Source: an uncultured Flammeovirgaceae bacterium (GTDB taxonomy: Bacteria > Bacteroidota > Bacteroidia > Cytophagales > Cyclobacteriaceae). Taken from it: DNA of 64,000 nt. Shown piece by piece: positions 26,628-36,534 of this stretch. The notes beneath the pieces were generated by a model. It had not been told where the DNA came from and did no database searches. It saw nothing but the letters and a program-made list of their open reading frames with translations. The first letter of the stretch is position 1. Each line of letters begins with the position of its first letter. The position numbers and the translations under genes are program-made. The stretch spans positions 1 to 64,000 of the forward strand of contig CAKZYA010000023.1 in assembly GCA_937883755.1 (NCBI GenBank), read 5' to 3'.

Positions 26628-28478
26628 CTATATATCCACGACCATATAGGTTCCATCAGTAGAGAACAGCGTTTTGTTCAAGAAGTAAACGCTTGATCTA
26701 GCATCAGGGGCGATCGGCATCGTTTTCAGTAATCGTCCAGTGTTTAATTCAAAGAATAGGTAGGTAGGCTCTTCCTCAATAGTACCCACTCCAGCAATTA
26801 CGTTATGGAATTCATCTACCGATACATTGTCCAGCCAATACGGTACGGAACGTTCTCGTGTCGTTGTTAAATCGGGTAGTCGCAACCAGGTGAACCTGGT
26901 CTCATTTTCTTGAGCTTCTCGCTGAAGCAGTAAAAGTTCTTCTGGTTCCTCTCCTACAAACCATTGACGATGAGCCGGTGGGATCGCACCTAACGTATCT
27001 TTTTTCCCAGCCTTTAATTGGAATACTTGCGTTCTAGAACTGAGATACTTTCCGCTCTTCGAGAGACAGGTGACCCGCGTGTCTGCTAGAGAAAGAACTG
27101 CTGCACCCTTATTCATATCGATGTACCAGGTAGAGTCAGCCCTTACTCCTCCCGGTACGATGTATGCTGACCTAAAAGACAATTGATTTTGATTCGACAC
27201 CATTAGTCTAAGTGGGCTTACAGTATATCCTAGAAGATCTTCAACAGGATATTTTACTCCCAATGACAAGGTCATAGGGTCTAGTTCAGTAATCGTACCT
27301 ACCTCGTTTAGGTAGGCATATTGACCATCCTCTGAGATACTGAGTCGGTTAAAAAATCCACTTGACTGGCTGTCGATACCCAGCGCAGCTGCCGGACTTG
27401 TTAAGACCTGCTCATCAAACCGAAAGATACTATCCCACCGCTGTAGGTAATAGGATTGATTTTGAGGTACGTATTGTAACTCTGTAAAAGCGTGAAATGG
27501 CTGCCCCATGACTACTGATACCGACGTTCCCTCGGCACCCGAGAAAGGGGTCGGATGGGCGGACGTAATGAGCTTAAACCTTATTGGTCCACCAAAGTGA
27601 ACGTTATCGATGGTTATGCTGGTATCATTTACATTGGTTAGCGTTTTAATGAGCGTCGGAGGGCTTGAATTCTCGAGCTTGAACAACGTATAACTGCCAA
27701 AGTTGGCATGGTACATACTTTCATCCCAGCGTAGTGTAACGGTAGAAACTCGATCATTGGCCGCTACTTTGAGTTGAGGATAATTATCTGAGTAAGTAAA
27801 TACGGTTCCCTGAGACCGCTGTTTATATCCTTGTATATCTACCCGGTAGGTGACATTTCCTCCGACATAAAGACTATCGTAAACAAATGTTTGGAGTTGA
27901 TCATCGATGATGGCAAAGGGAGTGGATGCATTGTTTCTATGAATGGAATACTGGTAAAAGTTAGGCTTTTCGTACGTATTCCATTTGATTAGTAAACGAC
28001 CATTATCGGGTTTGACCTCTTGAATGAGGATAGGTGCAATAGGGTCATTATCAATTTGGATCAGCCATACTCTTTCTCCAGTAAGTATTTGTGCCCCTAA
28101 TTCATCGGCCAAGCTTCCTGTTCCTGAGTTGGCGTTGAAGAGCAGACGTAATTCATAAGCACCCGTTTGGTAATTCTCAGGTCGTAAAGAAAAATCTCCG
28201 AAATTCTCAGTAGAGGTTTCAATAAGATAGTCACCTAGCCAAATTTCTAGACTGTTAAGTGTTCTTTGTCCAACATCAATAGAATATGAAAACGTAGTAG
28301 GTTCAATGAGGGAAATCGTATCTTGTGCTGTATTTAAATCGACCCGAACAGCGATCGTTGGATTCTCATCCACGTCAACGAAGTATTCGCCTTGTGGATC
28401 AAATGTACAGGCAGTATAAACGAGGCTTAGGTAAAGAAATAAGATGCTAGTAGGATAGCCTTTCGCGACATTAATCAT
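26628..28478 (-). CDS. Large hypothetical lipoprotein with Fn3-like and propeller-like regions
   Basis: About 616 residues. The ATG at 28476-28478 is preferred over the preceding TTG. The N-terminal hydrophobic stretch ends in YTAC (Cys24), a lipobox. Fibronectin-III-like beta sandwiches (NGRLLIKWNTYEKPNFYQYSIHR; VSTVTLRWDESMYHANFGSYTLFKL) occupy about 160-310. The C-terminal half has repeated four-strand patterns (ISEDGQYAYLNEVGTITELDPMTLSLG; DEFHNVIAGVGTIEEEPTYLFFEL) suggesting a beta-propeller. A -7-like element CAAATGTA lies at 28502-28509 without a clear -33 box. Surface-exposed binding protein; partner unknown. Confidence 0.7.
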   Translation of the reverse strand: MINVAKGYPTSILFLYLSLVYTACTFDPQGEYFVDVDENPTIAVRVDLNTAQDTISLIEPTTFSYSIDVGQRTLNSLEIWLGDYLIETSTENFGDFSLRPENYQTGAYELRLLFNANSGTGSLADELGAQILTGERVWLIQIDNDPIAPILIQEVKPDNGRLLIKWNTYEKPNFYQYSIHRNNASTPFAIIDDQLQTFVYDSLYVGGNVTYRVDIQGYKQRSQGTVFTYSDNYPQLKVAANDRVSTVTLRWDESMYHANFGSYTLFKLENSSPPTLIKTLTNVNDTSITIDNVHFGGPIRFKLITSAHPTPFSGAEGTSVSVVMGQPFHAFTELQYVPQNQSYYLQRWDSIFRFDEQVLTSPAAALGIDSQSSGFFNRLSISEDGQYAYLNEVGTITELDPMTLSLGVKYPVEDLLGYTVSPLRLMVSNQNQLSFRSAYIVPGGVRADSTWYIDMNKGAAVLSLADTRVTCLSKSGKYLSSRTQVFQLKAGKKDTLGAIPPAHRQWFVGEEPEELLLLQREAQENETRFTWLRLPDLTTTRERSVPYWLDNVSVDEFHNVIAGVGTIEEEPTYLFFELNTGRLLKTMPIAPDARSSVYFLNKTLFSTDGTYMVVDI

Positions 28479-28481
28479 CAA

Positions 28482-29029
28482 AAATAATTATACTTTTCTA
28501 GCAAATGTAATAATATTATTGCGGTATAATATTGTTTGATGCAAAAAAATATAATTAAATATAAAAGATAGTTTTTGCTAAGTCCGAGTAGATTACGGTC
28601 TATATATAAAATGAGATGGGATAGATAGTTCTGGTATTCATGGGCCATTTGGTGACCAGTATGGGCACCTTGGGTGGGAAATACTATAAAATGTACTGGC
28701 CCTTTTTACATTTTTGTCTAACGCAACCAGAAAGGTGGGGATTACAGGGTATTACGAACCATGTTTACTATGTATACTTTTCTAATTATCCGAAAGTAAG
28801 CACGATCCATTCCCTTCTTCTTATCCGCTCCCCTACCCTACTTTGCTTTCAACTGTCTGGCTGCCCCTCGCCTATTGTGCAATTTGTGCAATTCTTGGGC
28901 AATTCTACTTTATGTAGACGAAGCTATATCAGGCTTATTCACCCAATACAGCAAAGGATTTCATGCTCCCGACTATTAGCCCAATCGGGAAATGAAGGCA
29001 GGTTTTGCACATTTAGTAGACTTCTCTAT
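28482..29029. other. Intergenic region
   Basis: AT-rich at its left (start region of the lipoprotein gene), then mixed composition. Short tandem-like repeats occur at about 28877-28904 (gtgcaattt, gtgcaattc, gggcaattc). A 17-bp copy (28908-28924) of the string at 66-82 is present. No gene supported. Confidence 0.4.
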
Positions 29030-32000
29030 TTACCTCTTAAGAATTTTTTCCTGGTAACGACTCCCTGTAGCCGTAATAATCTCCACAACATAGAGCCCCG
29101 GATGATAACTCTTTAAGTCAATTTGGTAATCCTTTTGTTGAACCAATTTATGATACAATAACCTGCCATCTAACCGATAAATCTGCAACTGATAAGAGCT
29201 TTCTAATTGTGTACGAATAGTAACATGACTGGTAACCGGATTGGGGAAAAGGTTAATAGATTCCTCTAGCTTCGGAACAACTGATATCGTTGAAGTATCA
29301 CTGGTAACAACTTTCCTCGTAGAGTCTACGCGTAGGGGTATATTCGGAGGGCATTCATCAGTAATAAATGCATGAAAACGGGAATTATTAATAGCTCGAT
29401 AATGAAATCCTGTTTTGAGTTGAATAGACTCAGAAGCACGCACTTCAATAGGGTATGTCTTGGTCGTACCTCCAGGGACATTGGTCTTTTCAGTTCGAGT
29501 AACCCTTTCTGAGACGGGGGTTTCTATCGTAAGCAGTGTTCCTACAAAATCATCGGTTGCATTATACCCTCGGACACCAATAAAGTACTTACTACAAGGT
29601 TCTAGTCCTGTTACGGTGTAAGAGGTGTTTGCACCAACATCTACTACAGTGAGCTCTGATGGGCCGCCATCCTTCCGATACGCTACGTCGTAACTTACTG
29701 CGCCACCTCCACCAAACCAAGCTAACGCAATACGATCACTTTGGACTTCTTGCTTGTAAATTACTGGACGATTAGGAAAGTAAGGTACTCCAATGGTAAT
29801 TTCGTCTTCATGGGTAATACCGTCATTATCGGTACCCTCTACCCGAACTATTCCATATATATGCCCATTTTCATCTCTGGTCCAGTTATTATCACCCAAA
29901 ACGGATGATGGTATTGAGATCGTCACTGAACCAGATGATCCTACTGTATACGATGCAACTTGATCAACAAAGCCACTGTAATGAAGTTCTACAGTCCAGC
30001 GGTAGGAATTGACAAAATCACCTGTTGGTGAATTGTCTATAAAATCTGCATCAAAAAAGTAATTGTTATTCGGGACAATTACCCTGTAATCTGTAGAGGG
30101 GTCAGTAATGACAATCTTATCTTCAATACCAGTGACTATTGGTTCAGATAGCAGTTCAAAAACATTTAGATGCCTATCAGGCCCCTTACTGCTTTCTAGC
30201 GTTCTTTTAACATTAGGGTAACCAGGCTGGATGTTGCTTTCTTCCATCTTTTGCAGTAATAAGGCTATTGCTCCCGACATATGAGGCGTTGCCATACTGG
30301 TTCCTGCTTGATACGTATAATCAGCAAAATTTGGCAAACTCGAGTAGCTAGAACTGCTTGATCTTGCTGTAGCAATGAAGGCTCCTGGAGCATAGCAATT
30401 GGGTTTGTTACGACCATCCCGAGTGGGTCCCGGGCTAGAAAAGAAGCTCTCCTGGGCAAATGGAAACCTCGAATCACCCAAATCATTAGTATTGATTGAC
30501 CCTACGGTAATAACGTTTTCGGCATTACCTGGTTCGCTAATTAATTCTCGATTGCTATAATCCCCAATGCTAAAACGAGCTCCAGCTCGTTGCCGATTTA
30601 CAATATAGGCATCCCATCCACCGCTGCCTGATGACAAAATTAACTTCCATGTACCGTCTTGAACTGTATTATCAATGGTTCCATTTAAATCAACATCAGC
30701 AGCAGAAATACTGATCTGTGCTAGTGGATTAGCTGCCCCATAATAGAATATGTCAGCATCCTGTGGTTGTGTGTAGTTATCAATAAAAATAAGTCCTTCA
30801 TCGGGGTCAAATCCAGGACTACCGAAATTCCATATCCCTGACTGTCCAAAAGGGATAGGGCCGTACACAGTCCCTCCAGGCGATTCTAAGGAAATACTGT
30901 AGTTAGCATTTTCATCATAGTAAATGTCCAGATCTAACCCGTTCCTCTGATTCGCTTCCAATATATTTACTCTGAATTCCACGGTTTTATTTCCGTTACC
31001 TTCAGCGTGAATAGCATTATCTAATTCGTTATTATTAGCCCCATCATTACCAGCTGATTTAACAACAATCCGTCCTTTCCCTAACGTTGCATCATCTACA
31101 AAAGCCGAGACACTTCGCTCGAATAGACTGGTACCATCCCTTGGACCATATTTACTACCTAAGCTTAGGTTGATTACGAAGGGCTTGCCCAATGCTTGAG
31201 CTCGTTCAGCGATATACTTCATCCCATCTAGGACTTGAATACTTTTACCATCTCGAACAAAAAGAGGATTTGATTGCCGAAACTTCACCATGATGATATC
31301 GGCTTCCGGGGCGATACCAATATAGGGACTTTGGCCGCTTCCAAAATTGGAACGACCATTTCCTGCTGCAATACCTGCCACTAAGGTTCCATGACCTACT
31401 TCGTCTAGATGCGTACAAGTGCCATTGTTAATTTGCGTAGCACTCCACTCTGTACCAGAGATGAACCCAGTGGGAGGAGTGCCTTCTACTGTTTGATCCC
31501 AGATGTTCAGAATACGAGTATCACCGTTAGGTTTCTGAAATGTTGGATGGGTAATATCAATCCCTGAATCAATTAGCCCGATAATGACATCATTGCCTTT
31601 TATATTAGGATAAGCCGTTTCTACCTGATCCATATTTACATAGAGTCGGCTTATGTTGAGATCAGTATCTACCGGTTTGGCCAGCTCTAATCCTTGAATT
31701 CCTGGAACTTGCGCCAATGTGTCCAGTAATGAAACAGGAAAGTGGGCGACAAAAAAGTCACCCCAAAGCGAATGTACATCTACTCCTGGTAAGGCTAAAC
31801 TTACTGAATCACAAGCACACTCCACGATCGTTTGAACAGTAGGATCTTCCTCCATTATTGAGACACCCATATCGACGAATGATTGGCGTAAAGTGGCTCG
31901 TTGTGCCGATGACCGTTTTGAAACACGAGCATAGGGATTGTTCGCACTGTACACGGTTTTTCGTAGGCGTAAAAGATAGGGGTCAACGGTAGGCCCAACG

Positions 32001-32059
32001 GTTTGTGCCCAACCAATGAGTGTTTGCCCGGCTAGCAGGCAAAGTAGTACATATCGCAT
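29030..32059 (-). CDS. Secreted subtilisin-like (S8) serine protease with type IX secretion domain
   Basis: A 1009-residue protease. A signal peptide ends WAQT and an inhibitor-like propeptide reaches about residue 150. The catalytic triad is D164 (IGLIDSGID), H223 (VGHGTLVAG) and S588 (AGTSMATPHMSG), with oxyanion N338. A long insertion lies between H and S. Fn3-like modules follow from about 660. The last 75 or so residues (NLFPNPVTSHVTI ... GLYVVEIITATGSRYQEKILKR) are a type A T9SS sorting domain. It should cross the outer membrane through the Por machinery and act outside. It follows a lipoprotein gene by 14 bases, probably in one operon. Substrate unknown. Confidence 0.93.
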   Translation of the reverse strand: MRYVLLCLLAGQTLIGWAQTVGPTVDPYLLRLRKTVYSANNPYARVSKRSSAQRATLRQSFVDMGVSIMEEDPTVQTIVECACDSVSLALPGVDVHSLWGDFFVAHFPVSLLDTLAQVPGIQGLELAKPVDTDLNISRLYVNMDQVETAYPNIKGNDVIIGLIDSGIDITHPTFQKPNGDTRILNIWDQTVEGTPPTGFISGTEWSATQINNGTCTHLDEVGHGTLVAGIAAGNGRSNFGSGQSPYIGIAPEADIIMVKFRQSNPLFVRDGKSIQVLDGMKYIAERAQALGKPFVINLSLGSKYGPRDGTSLFERSVSAFVDDATLGKGRIVVKSAGNDGANNNELDNAIHAEGNGNKTVEFRVNILEANQRNGLDLDIYYDENANYSISLESPGGTVYGPIPFGQSGIWNFGSPGFDPDEGLIFIDNYTQPQDADIFYYGAANPLAQISISAADVDLNGTIDNTVQDGTWKLILSSGSGGWDAYIVNRQRAGARFSIGDYSNRELISEPGNAENVITVGSINTNDLGDSRFPFAQESFFSSPGPTRDGRNKPNCYAPGAFIATARSSSSSYSSLPNFADYTYQAGTSMATPHMSGAIALLLQKMEESNIQPGYPNVKRTLESSKGPDRHLNVFELLSEPIVTGIEDKIVITDPSTDYRVIVPNNNYFFDADFIDNSPTGDFVNSYRWTVELHYSGFVDQVASYTVGSSGSVTISIPSSVLGDNNWTRDENGHIYGIVRVEGTDNDGITHEDEITIGVPYFPNRPVIYKQEVQSDRIALAWFGGGGAVSYDVAYRKDGGPSELTVVDVGANTSYTVTGLEPCSKYFIGVRGYNATDDFVGTLLTIETPVSERVTRTEKTNVPGGTTKTYPIEVRASESIQLKTGFHYRAINNSRFHAFITDECPPNIPLRVDSTRKVVTSDTSTISVVPKLEESINLFPNPVTSHVTIRTQLESSYQLQIYRLDGRLLYHKLVQQKDYQIDLKSYHPGLYVVEIITATGSRYQEKILKR

Positions 32060-32073
32060 AGTAATAGGTTGAA

Positions 32074-32967
32074 TTAGTTAGAAGTGTATATGTGAGCCGG
32101 TATGTTGATATCGTTATTCAATTCATCCATCAGTCGGTAGAGTACTTCGTTACTAGAAAAACTTGAAATGTGTAATTGAACTGTATCTCCAGGCAAAACC
32201 AGAACATCGAAGTAGCGCTCGCTTTGCTGAAAATCATCTCCCTTGTTGTTAGAGTAAACCACTGCGGTGTAGATACCGCATGGTACACTATCCGAATGAA
32301 ACCGTCCCTGTTCATCCAACTCTAGTAGTATCTCCTCTTTCGCTCGAACATTCACTACAACTCTTTCTGATTGTTTATTATCTGAGGTCAGGCTTAGTGC
32401 GTACTCGTCCATAGATGCACTCGCCCATACTTCAGGATTGACCTGCCCTAACACGGTTCCTCGGCAGTCAAAAAAGCCCTCTTCTGGAATCGTGGCGTGA
32501 GTCCAGTTGTTTAGATCAGTTTTTTCTCGCCAATACTGGGTTACTGGAACTAACGTTACTTGATTCTCTTGTACTACAATTGGTGATAAGGTATCGGGAT
32601 AGTGAACGAACCCACCACCCTCTTGTTCGCGGCGAATGGCTAAGGCATAAGTACCTGCAGGGATGTTATCGAAGGTAAATATACCATCGCCTAAGGCAGG
32701 GGAAAACCGCTCATTAGCAACAGAATCCTTTGTATAAGCAATCACTTTATTTTGTTTTACATGTAAAAGTGTAAAGTGATGTATTGTATTTGTTTTGGCT
32801 TCAGGGGCGAACATAATCCTCCCATAAATACTACCTGTTTTATTGGTAGGCACAACCAACGGGCTATGCTCTGGCTCGATTATATCTTGTGAACTACGGC
32901 AATTCAATAATAACAAAGGAGAGGTCAGTATGGTAAGGATGATTATTGAAATCAGAGTTAGACGCAT
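32074..32967 (-). CDS. Hypothetical lipoprotein with Cna-B/carboxypeptidase-regulatory-like repeats
   Basis: A 297-residue lipoprotein with hydrophobic signal and lipobox LLNC (Cys23). Two beta-sandwich modules are visible: GSIYGRIMFAP ... GIFTFDNIPAGTYALAIRRE and ILLELDEQGRFHSDSVPCGIYTAVVYSN. These have the 'F.NIP.G.Y.L' ending of carboxypeptidase-regulatory-like/Cna-B folds. It sits 14 bases upstream of the subtilase gene on the same strand, suggesting a surface partner of the protease. Confidence 0.7.
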   Translation of the reverse strand: MRLTLISIIILTILTSPLLLLNCRSSQDIIEPEHSPLVVPTNKTGSIYGRIMFAPEAKTNTIHHFTLLHVKQNKVIAYTKDSVANERFSPALGDGIFTFDNIPAGTYALAIRREQEGGGFVHYPDTLSPIVVQENQVTLVPVTQYWREKTDLNNWTHATIPEEGFFDCRGTVLGQVNPEVWASASMDEYALSLTSDNKQSERVVVNVRAKEEILLELDEQGRFHSDSVPCGIYTAVVYSNNKGDDFQQSERYFDVLVLPGDTVQLHISSFSSNEVLYRLMDELNNDINIPAHIYTSN

Positions 32968-33064
32968 GGATAATTAATTTTCGATGTTTCCCCTAAGATA
33001 CTAATCCAAAATTTAGCTATCACTTTCTCAAGTGTTTCATTTCACCTGTGTAATTTATTACAGA

Positions 33065-33889
33065 TCATCTCAGTTTTTCCTTGACTTCTGATTTTGTTTT
33101 TATAGCCGACCGTAACTCTTCTATTTCTTTACTAAGTTCTTTTACTGAGTTAATAAGCACAAAGATTAACGCCGTTTGATCAACGGTGAGGGTTTCACTA
33201 CCGTCTTCATCTTTAAAGCTGCCAACCAAATCAGGGGCAACAGCTTTTAGCTCCTGGGCTACTACGCCAATATATTCCCGATCATCAGCTACAAGTATTT
33301 CCTCTTCTACTACTTCATCTCCATCCTCTTCACCTTCAGTAGGCTCTTTTATCCTCTGCTCTTTGCGGGGCTTGTATTTATACTTCTTGGGCTTAATCTG
33401 CTTTACCAGAGCTAGACCACCATTATATTCTTGTATGTTTTGTTTTAACTTTTCATCGGAGGTAACGCTAACATTGCTAGCGAGGATATTACCGTTAATG
33501 TGTAACCTCTCCGAAGCAATTGTGCGTCCAATGGCTACATTACCATTCATATTCACATGCAGCCGATAAGAACCGTTCACAGCGACGTAAAGGCCGTCAT
33601 CTCCATCATCTTGTATACCAATTGCTCCTTTTTTGTTAGGATCAGCTGTTTGAAACCGCATAGCTGAATTATCGCCATTGTGCGTGACCGTAAGTTTTTT
33701 GACTAATGCCTCACCGCTGGTTTTAATATACGCTGTAGTATTGGAATTTAAAAGGTGTAAATCTGAGCGAAACTCTACCCGATTATTCATTGTAGTTTCT
33801 ACTTTAATTTCGGGAGCTTTTAGTTGAGCCTGAGCCGGAATTATCGATATGGAGAGTAATAGTAAAAATACTATGGTTGATGTTTTCAT
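33065..33889 (-). CDS. Secreted tail-fibre (peptidase S74) domain protein
   Basis: A 274-residue protein from the ATG directly before a clear signal peptide (MKTSTIVFLLLLSISIIPAQAQ); the longer frame upstream would bury this signal. A short strand-rich fibre part is followed by the S74 chaperone: VTSDEKLKQNIQEY, KYKYKPRKEQR, an acidic insert (about EGEEDGDEVVEEE), then YIGVVAQELKAVAPDLV and TALIFVLINSVKELSKEIEELR. It is the second S74 protein in the window; the acidic insert distinguishes it from the first. It stands alone on the minus strand. Confidence 0.8.
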   Translation of the reverse strand: MKTSTIVFLLLLSISIIPAQAQLKAPEIKVETTMNNRVEFRSDLHLLNSNTTAYIKTSGEALVKKLTVTHNGDNSAMRFQTADPNKKGAIGIQDDGDDGLYVAVNGSYRLHVNMNGNVAIGRTIASERLHINGNILASNVSVTSDEKLKQNIQEYNGGLALVKQIKPKKYKYKPRKEQRIKEPTEGEEDGDEVVEEEILVADDREYIGVVAQELKAVAPDLVGSFKDEDGSETLTVDQTALIFVLINSVKELSKEIEELRSAIKTKSEVKEKLR

Positions 33890-34604
33890 AAGAAATAGTA
33901 GTAGGTTATTTAGTATACGAATTTTAATATGATACAAATTAGAATATTCACTCCATGACAACTCTTCATGAGTGGTGAGCATATAAATTGTAAACTGCTA
34001 ATCAATCTGCTTGTACATGCCTAATTTCCAACATGACAAATAGATGTAGCAGTCCAAGTATAACATCATACTTGGAGACTCTAACGATAATTGTTAATAC
34101 AAAGTAAATCTTCTAATACTGAACCATATAGAAGAAATGAGAAGGACGTGTTATTTCTTTCAGTTGGATCAATGATACAAAGAAATAATTTAAAGTCAAT
34201 TTCAGGACATGTTTTTCTATATATTAAACGTAATATTTTTGCTGTTTTTGACCAGATAATGTGTCTATATATTAGATATATCTCTTATAAGGGGGCATTT
34301 GCTATGGTCAATGCAATTGTTTATCTATAATTAAGGAATTACTTATTACGTACCTTTTTATAATGTTTTGAATAAAAAAATAGTACACGAAAAATGTATA
34401 TTTTCTTGGTCGATACAAGCTTTCAGAAAATGGTGTTCTTCCTACTGGGTGAAAGCCACTGAGATTTTTTCGGATTCTGCTTATTTGGCCTTGACGAGGA
34501 AGGTGTTGATTATCTGTACATTAACTAATTTCTATGGCGCAGTGAGGCCACCGTTGAGAGTTCCGTACACGAGGTAACTACCCCTAATGTCAACGAACCT
34601 TTTA
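33890..34604. other. Long intergenic region
   Basis: AT-rich. It presumably holds the promoter of the S74 gene. Short open frames occur but none has recognisable protein character. The right third (about 34430-34580) is less AT-rich and may be a remnant of something coding; nothing specific can be named. Confidence 0.4.
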
Positions 34605-35936
34605 TCAAGCAAGCACATAATAGGAGCCTGCCCCTCTCCTACCGGCTTGCAACACCAGCCCTAGCTTAATCAGCTCTTTCAGATCATTACTAGCCGTATT
34701 ACGGGAACACTGATTTAACTGCTGATAGTCTTTATTGCTAATCCGGCTGCGCTCTTTTAGATACTGTATGGCCTTGCGTTGCCGCTCATTCAGCGGAAGC
34801 TTCGCGAGCTTTTCTTCGGTGAGGCTATCTTTGAAGAAGGTGACTTCCAAGCCGCCAAAGGCTTCGCGGAACTGCGGGGTAGGTAATCCCGCCCGCTCAC
34901 AGTCTTGCAGGATCGCGATCGTTCCCCTACCCCAGGACTCAATGTAGCCCGCTTTATAGAAAATGTCTGAGAGTAAGCGGTTACGGGGTCGTGAAGGATG
35001 CTTTCGCTGTAGGTCTTCCACGGAAAGCGTTTCGGGTAGTGCCCCTTCATTCCACAGGATCATCTTATCGTCGTAGACACTAATCTGTAACGTGGGTCCT
35101 GCGTAGTCCCTGTGAATCAGCGCATTGATAACGGCTTCCCGCAGCGCGGTTTCCGGGTACTCCGCTTTTTCTTTGCGTACAATCCCTTCGTAGTAAATTT
35201 TGGGTACCAGGTACTTTAAGCGCAACACTTCTAACGCCTGGTCTACCTGTTGAAACAGATTTCCTTTAATGTGATCGTCAGATAAAAGTTCAGCATCCGA
35301 GGCGAACAGACCTATTTTAAGATAGGCAGCACTGTAGAAGCTCTGAGGGTTTTTGCCAAACAGCAGAATAGCAGCACGTTTCAGGGTTTTTCCGACGGCC
35401 AATTCCAGCTTTTCCAACAGGGCTAGAATATCCGTACTGGTTTTGAGGGGCTCGCCTTGAATAGAAGGCAGTCGCTGAGCAGCCAACCGCTGAAATCGCT
35501 GCAGGGTCTGGCGGTCTAAGTCCGCTACGGTAGCTTGGGGTTCAGGTTGGTCATCCCAACGGTTACCTGTTCGGGCTAACAGGAATTGGGCGAGTGCATG
35601 TCCTTTTAGTTCCTGATTGGTGCTACCGACCCTTCGGTAGTACTTGCCGTTGATAGCAACCGGTAGCGGTGAGGCTTCTACGGAAATGATAACATAGGCG
35701 GCATTACCTTCCTCTTGAAGATCTAGGCGGGGGTATACGCCTAACTTCTGGATGATCTTGCCGGGCAAGATCTCTAAAAGCTTCTTGGGGCTATCGAGCG
35801 CGACAAGCTCGCCCTGATCATCTTTGCCTAAATGAATCGCCCCCCCATCCGTATTGGCAAAAGCACAGAGGGTGGTTAGGTGGCTGTCCTGCCACTGCTG
35901 TTTGTAGTCTAGCTGCTGGGATTCTGCTTTGGCCAT
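34605..35936 (-). CDS. AlbA-type putative DNA-binding/HATPase-like regulator
   Basis: 443 residues from the ATG giving MAKAESQQLDYKQQW; an upstream in-frame ATG would add 12 residues. The N-terminal AlbA_2/Schlafen-type domain shows LCAFANTDGGAIHLGKDDQGE and KYYRRVGSTNQ. The middle part is the divergent ATP-binding (HATPase_c_4) segment: LREAVINALIHRDYAG, ISVYDDKMILWNEGALPE, RNRLLSDIFYKAGYIESWGRG. The C-terminus has a winged helix (RISNKDYQQLNQCSRNTASNDLKELIKLGLV). Such proteins are common accessory transcription regulators of Bacteroidota. Single gene, higher GC than its neighbours. Confidence 0.88.
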   Translation of the reverse strand: MAKAESQQLDYKQQWQDSHLTTLCAFANTDGGAIHLGKDDQGELVALDSPKKLLEILPGKIIQKLGVYPRLDLQEEGNAAYVIISVEASPLPVAINGKYYRRVGSTNQELKGHALAQFLLARTGNRWDDQPEPQATVADLDRQTLQRFQRLAAQRLPSIQGEPLKTSTDILALLEKLELAVGKTLKRAAILLFGKNPQSFYSAAYLKIGLFASDAELLSDDHIKGNLFQQVDQALEVLRLKYLVPKIYYEGIVRKEKAEYPETALREAVINALIHRDYAGPTLQISVYDDKMILWNEGALPETLSVEDLQRKHPSRPRNRLLSDIFYKAGYIESWGRGTIAILQDCERAGLPTPQFREAFGGLEVTFFKDSLTEEKLAKLPLNERQRKAIQYLKERSRISNKDYQQLNQCSRNTASNDLKELIKLGLVLQAGRRGAGSYYVLA

Positions 35937-36266
35937 TACTTCAAAACTACGGGATGTGGAAGGGAAGTGCAATCAAGTCAGCAATTTATGTCAAGTGGAT
36001 GTAATTTACTGATCAATCAATAATAGTTTAACTTTACGATGACTATTGAATCATCCTATTACAATATAAGGTTAAGTTTGTTACTAAACTTAACATAAAA
36101 AAAATTCTATAACAATTAAAAATGAATTTTTATATTAGAAATATTATATATACTGGAAAGCTGGTAAATAGTCCAGCCTCTCTTCCTGAAGGCCTCCCTG
36201 AAGTAGCATGTTATTGAACGTTAGCAAAGTACAAAAACATTCTTTTCAAATAGAAAACACGTATCG
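35937..36266. other. Intergenic region
   Basis: AT-rich. A CAAAACTA element (35942-35949) fits a minus-strand -7 box for the regulator gene but has no matching -33 box. Otherwise nothing recognised. Confidence 0.35.
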
Positions 36267-36533
36267 CTATTTTTCAACCACCCTCTCCCGGTAATTGTCA
36301 CAAAAGTTAAACTGCTTTTCATCAGAAGTAGTAAAACTGATACACTCCCCTATCCTACGGGTAGTACCTTCTTTGACTTGGTAGACTACTGAATCTGAGT
36401 TACTAGGGTTATATTTTACAACAACTGACTTTAACTCCTTTTTAGGTGAAGGAATAAAAAAGCTAAGCAGAAGAATGGCAATGGCAATGGCGATATATCC
36501 ACCAATTGGTTTAGATTTTTTGGTTGTTTCCAT
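36267..36533 (-). CDS. Small membrane protein of the mobilisation block
   Basis: An 88-residue protein with one transmembrane segment at about residues 10-28 (GGYIAIAIAILLLSFFIP) after a short basic N-terminus. The remainder is strand-like with two cysteines (CISF, NFCDN). It lies 1 base after the 150-residue gene and so belongs to the coupling-protein operon. No family; presumably a transfer accessory. Confidence 0.6.
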   Translation of the reverse strand: METTKKSKPIGGYIAIAIAILLLSFFIPSPKKELKSVVVKYNPSNSDSVVYQVKEGTTRRIGECISFTTSDEKQFNFCDNYRERVVEK

Positions 36534-36534
36534 G

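Noticed and set aside
28640-29116. 158-codon plus-strand frame
   Set aside because: It runs into the 3' end of the subtilase gene on the other strand, has no protein-like pattern, signal or family, and lies mostly in intergenic sequence.
34091-34577. Two plus-strand frames of 79 and 69 codons
   Set aside because: Low-complexity AT-rich translation with no recognisable domain, promoter or conserved neighbour.
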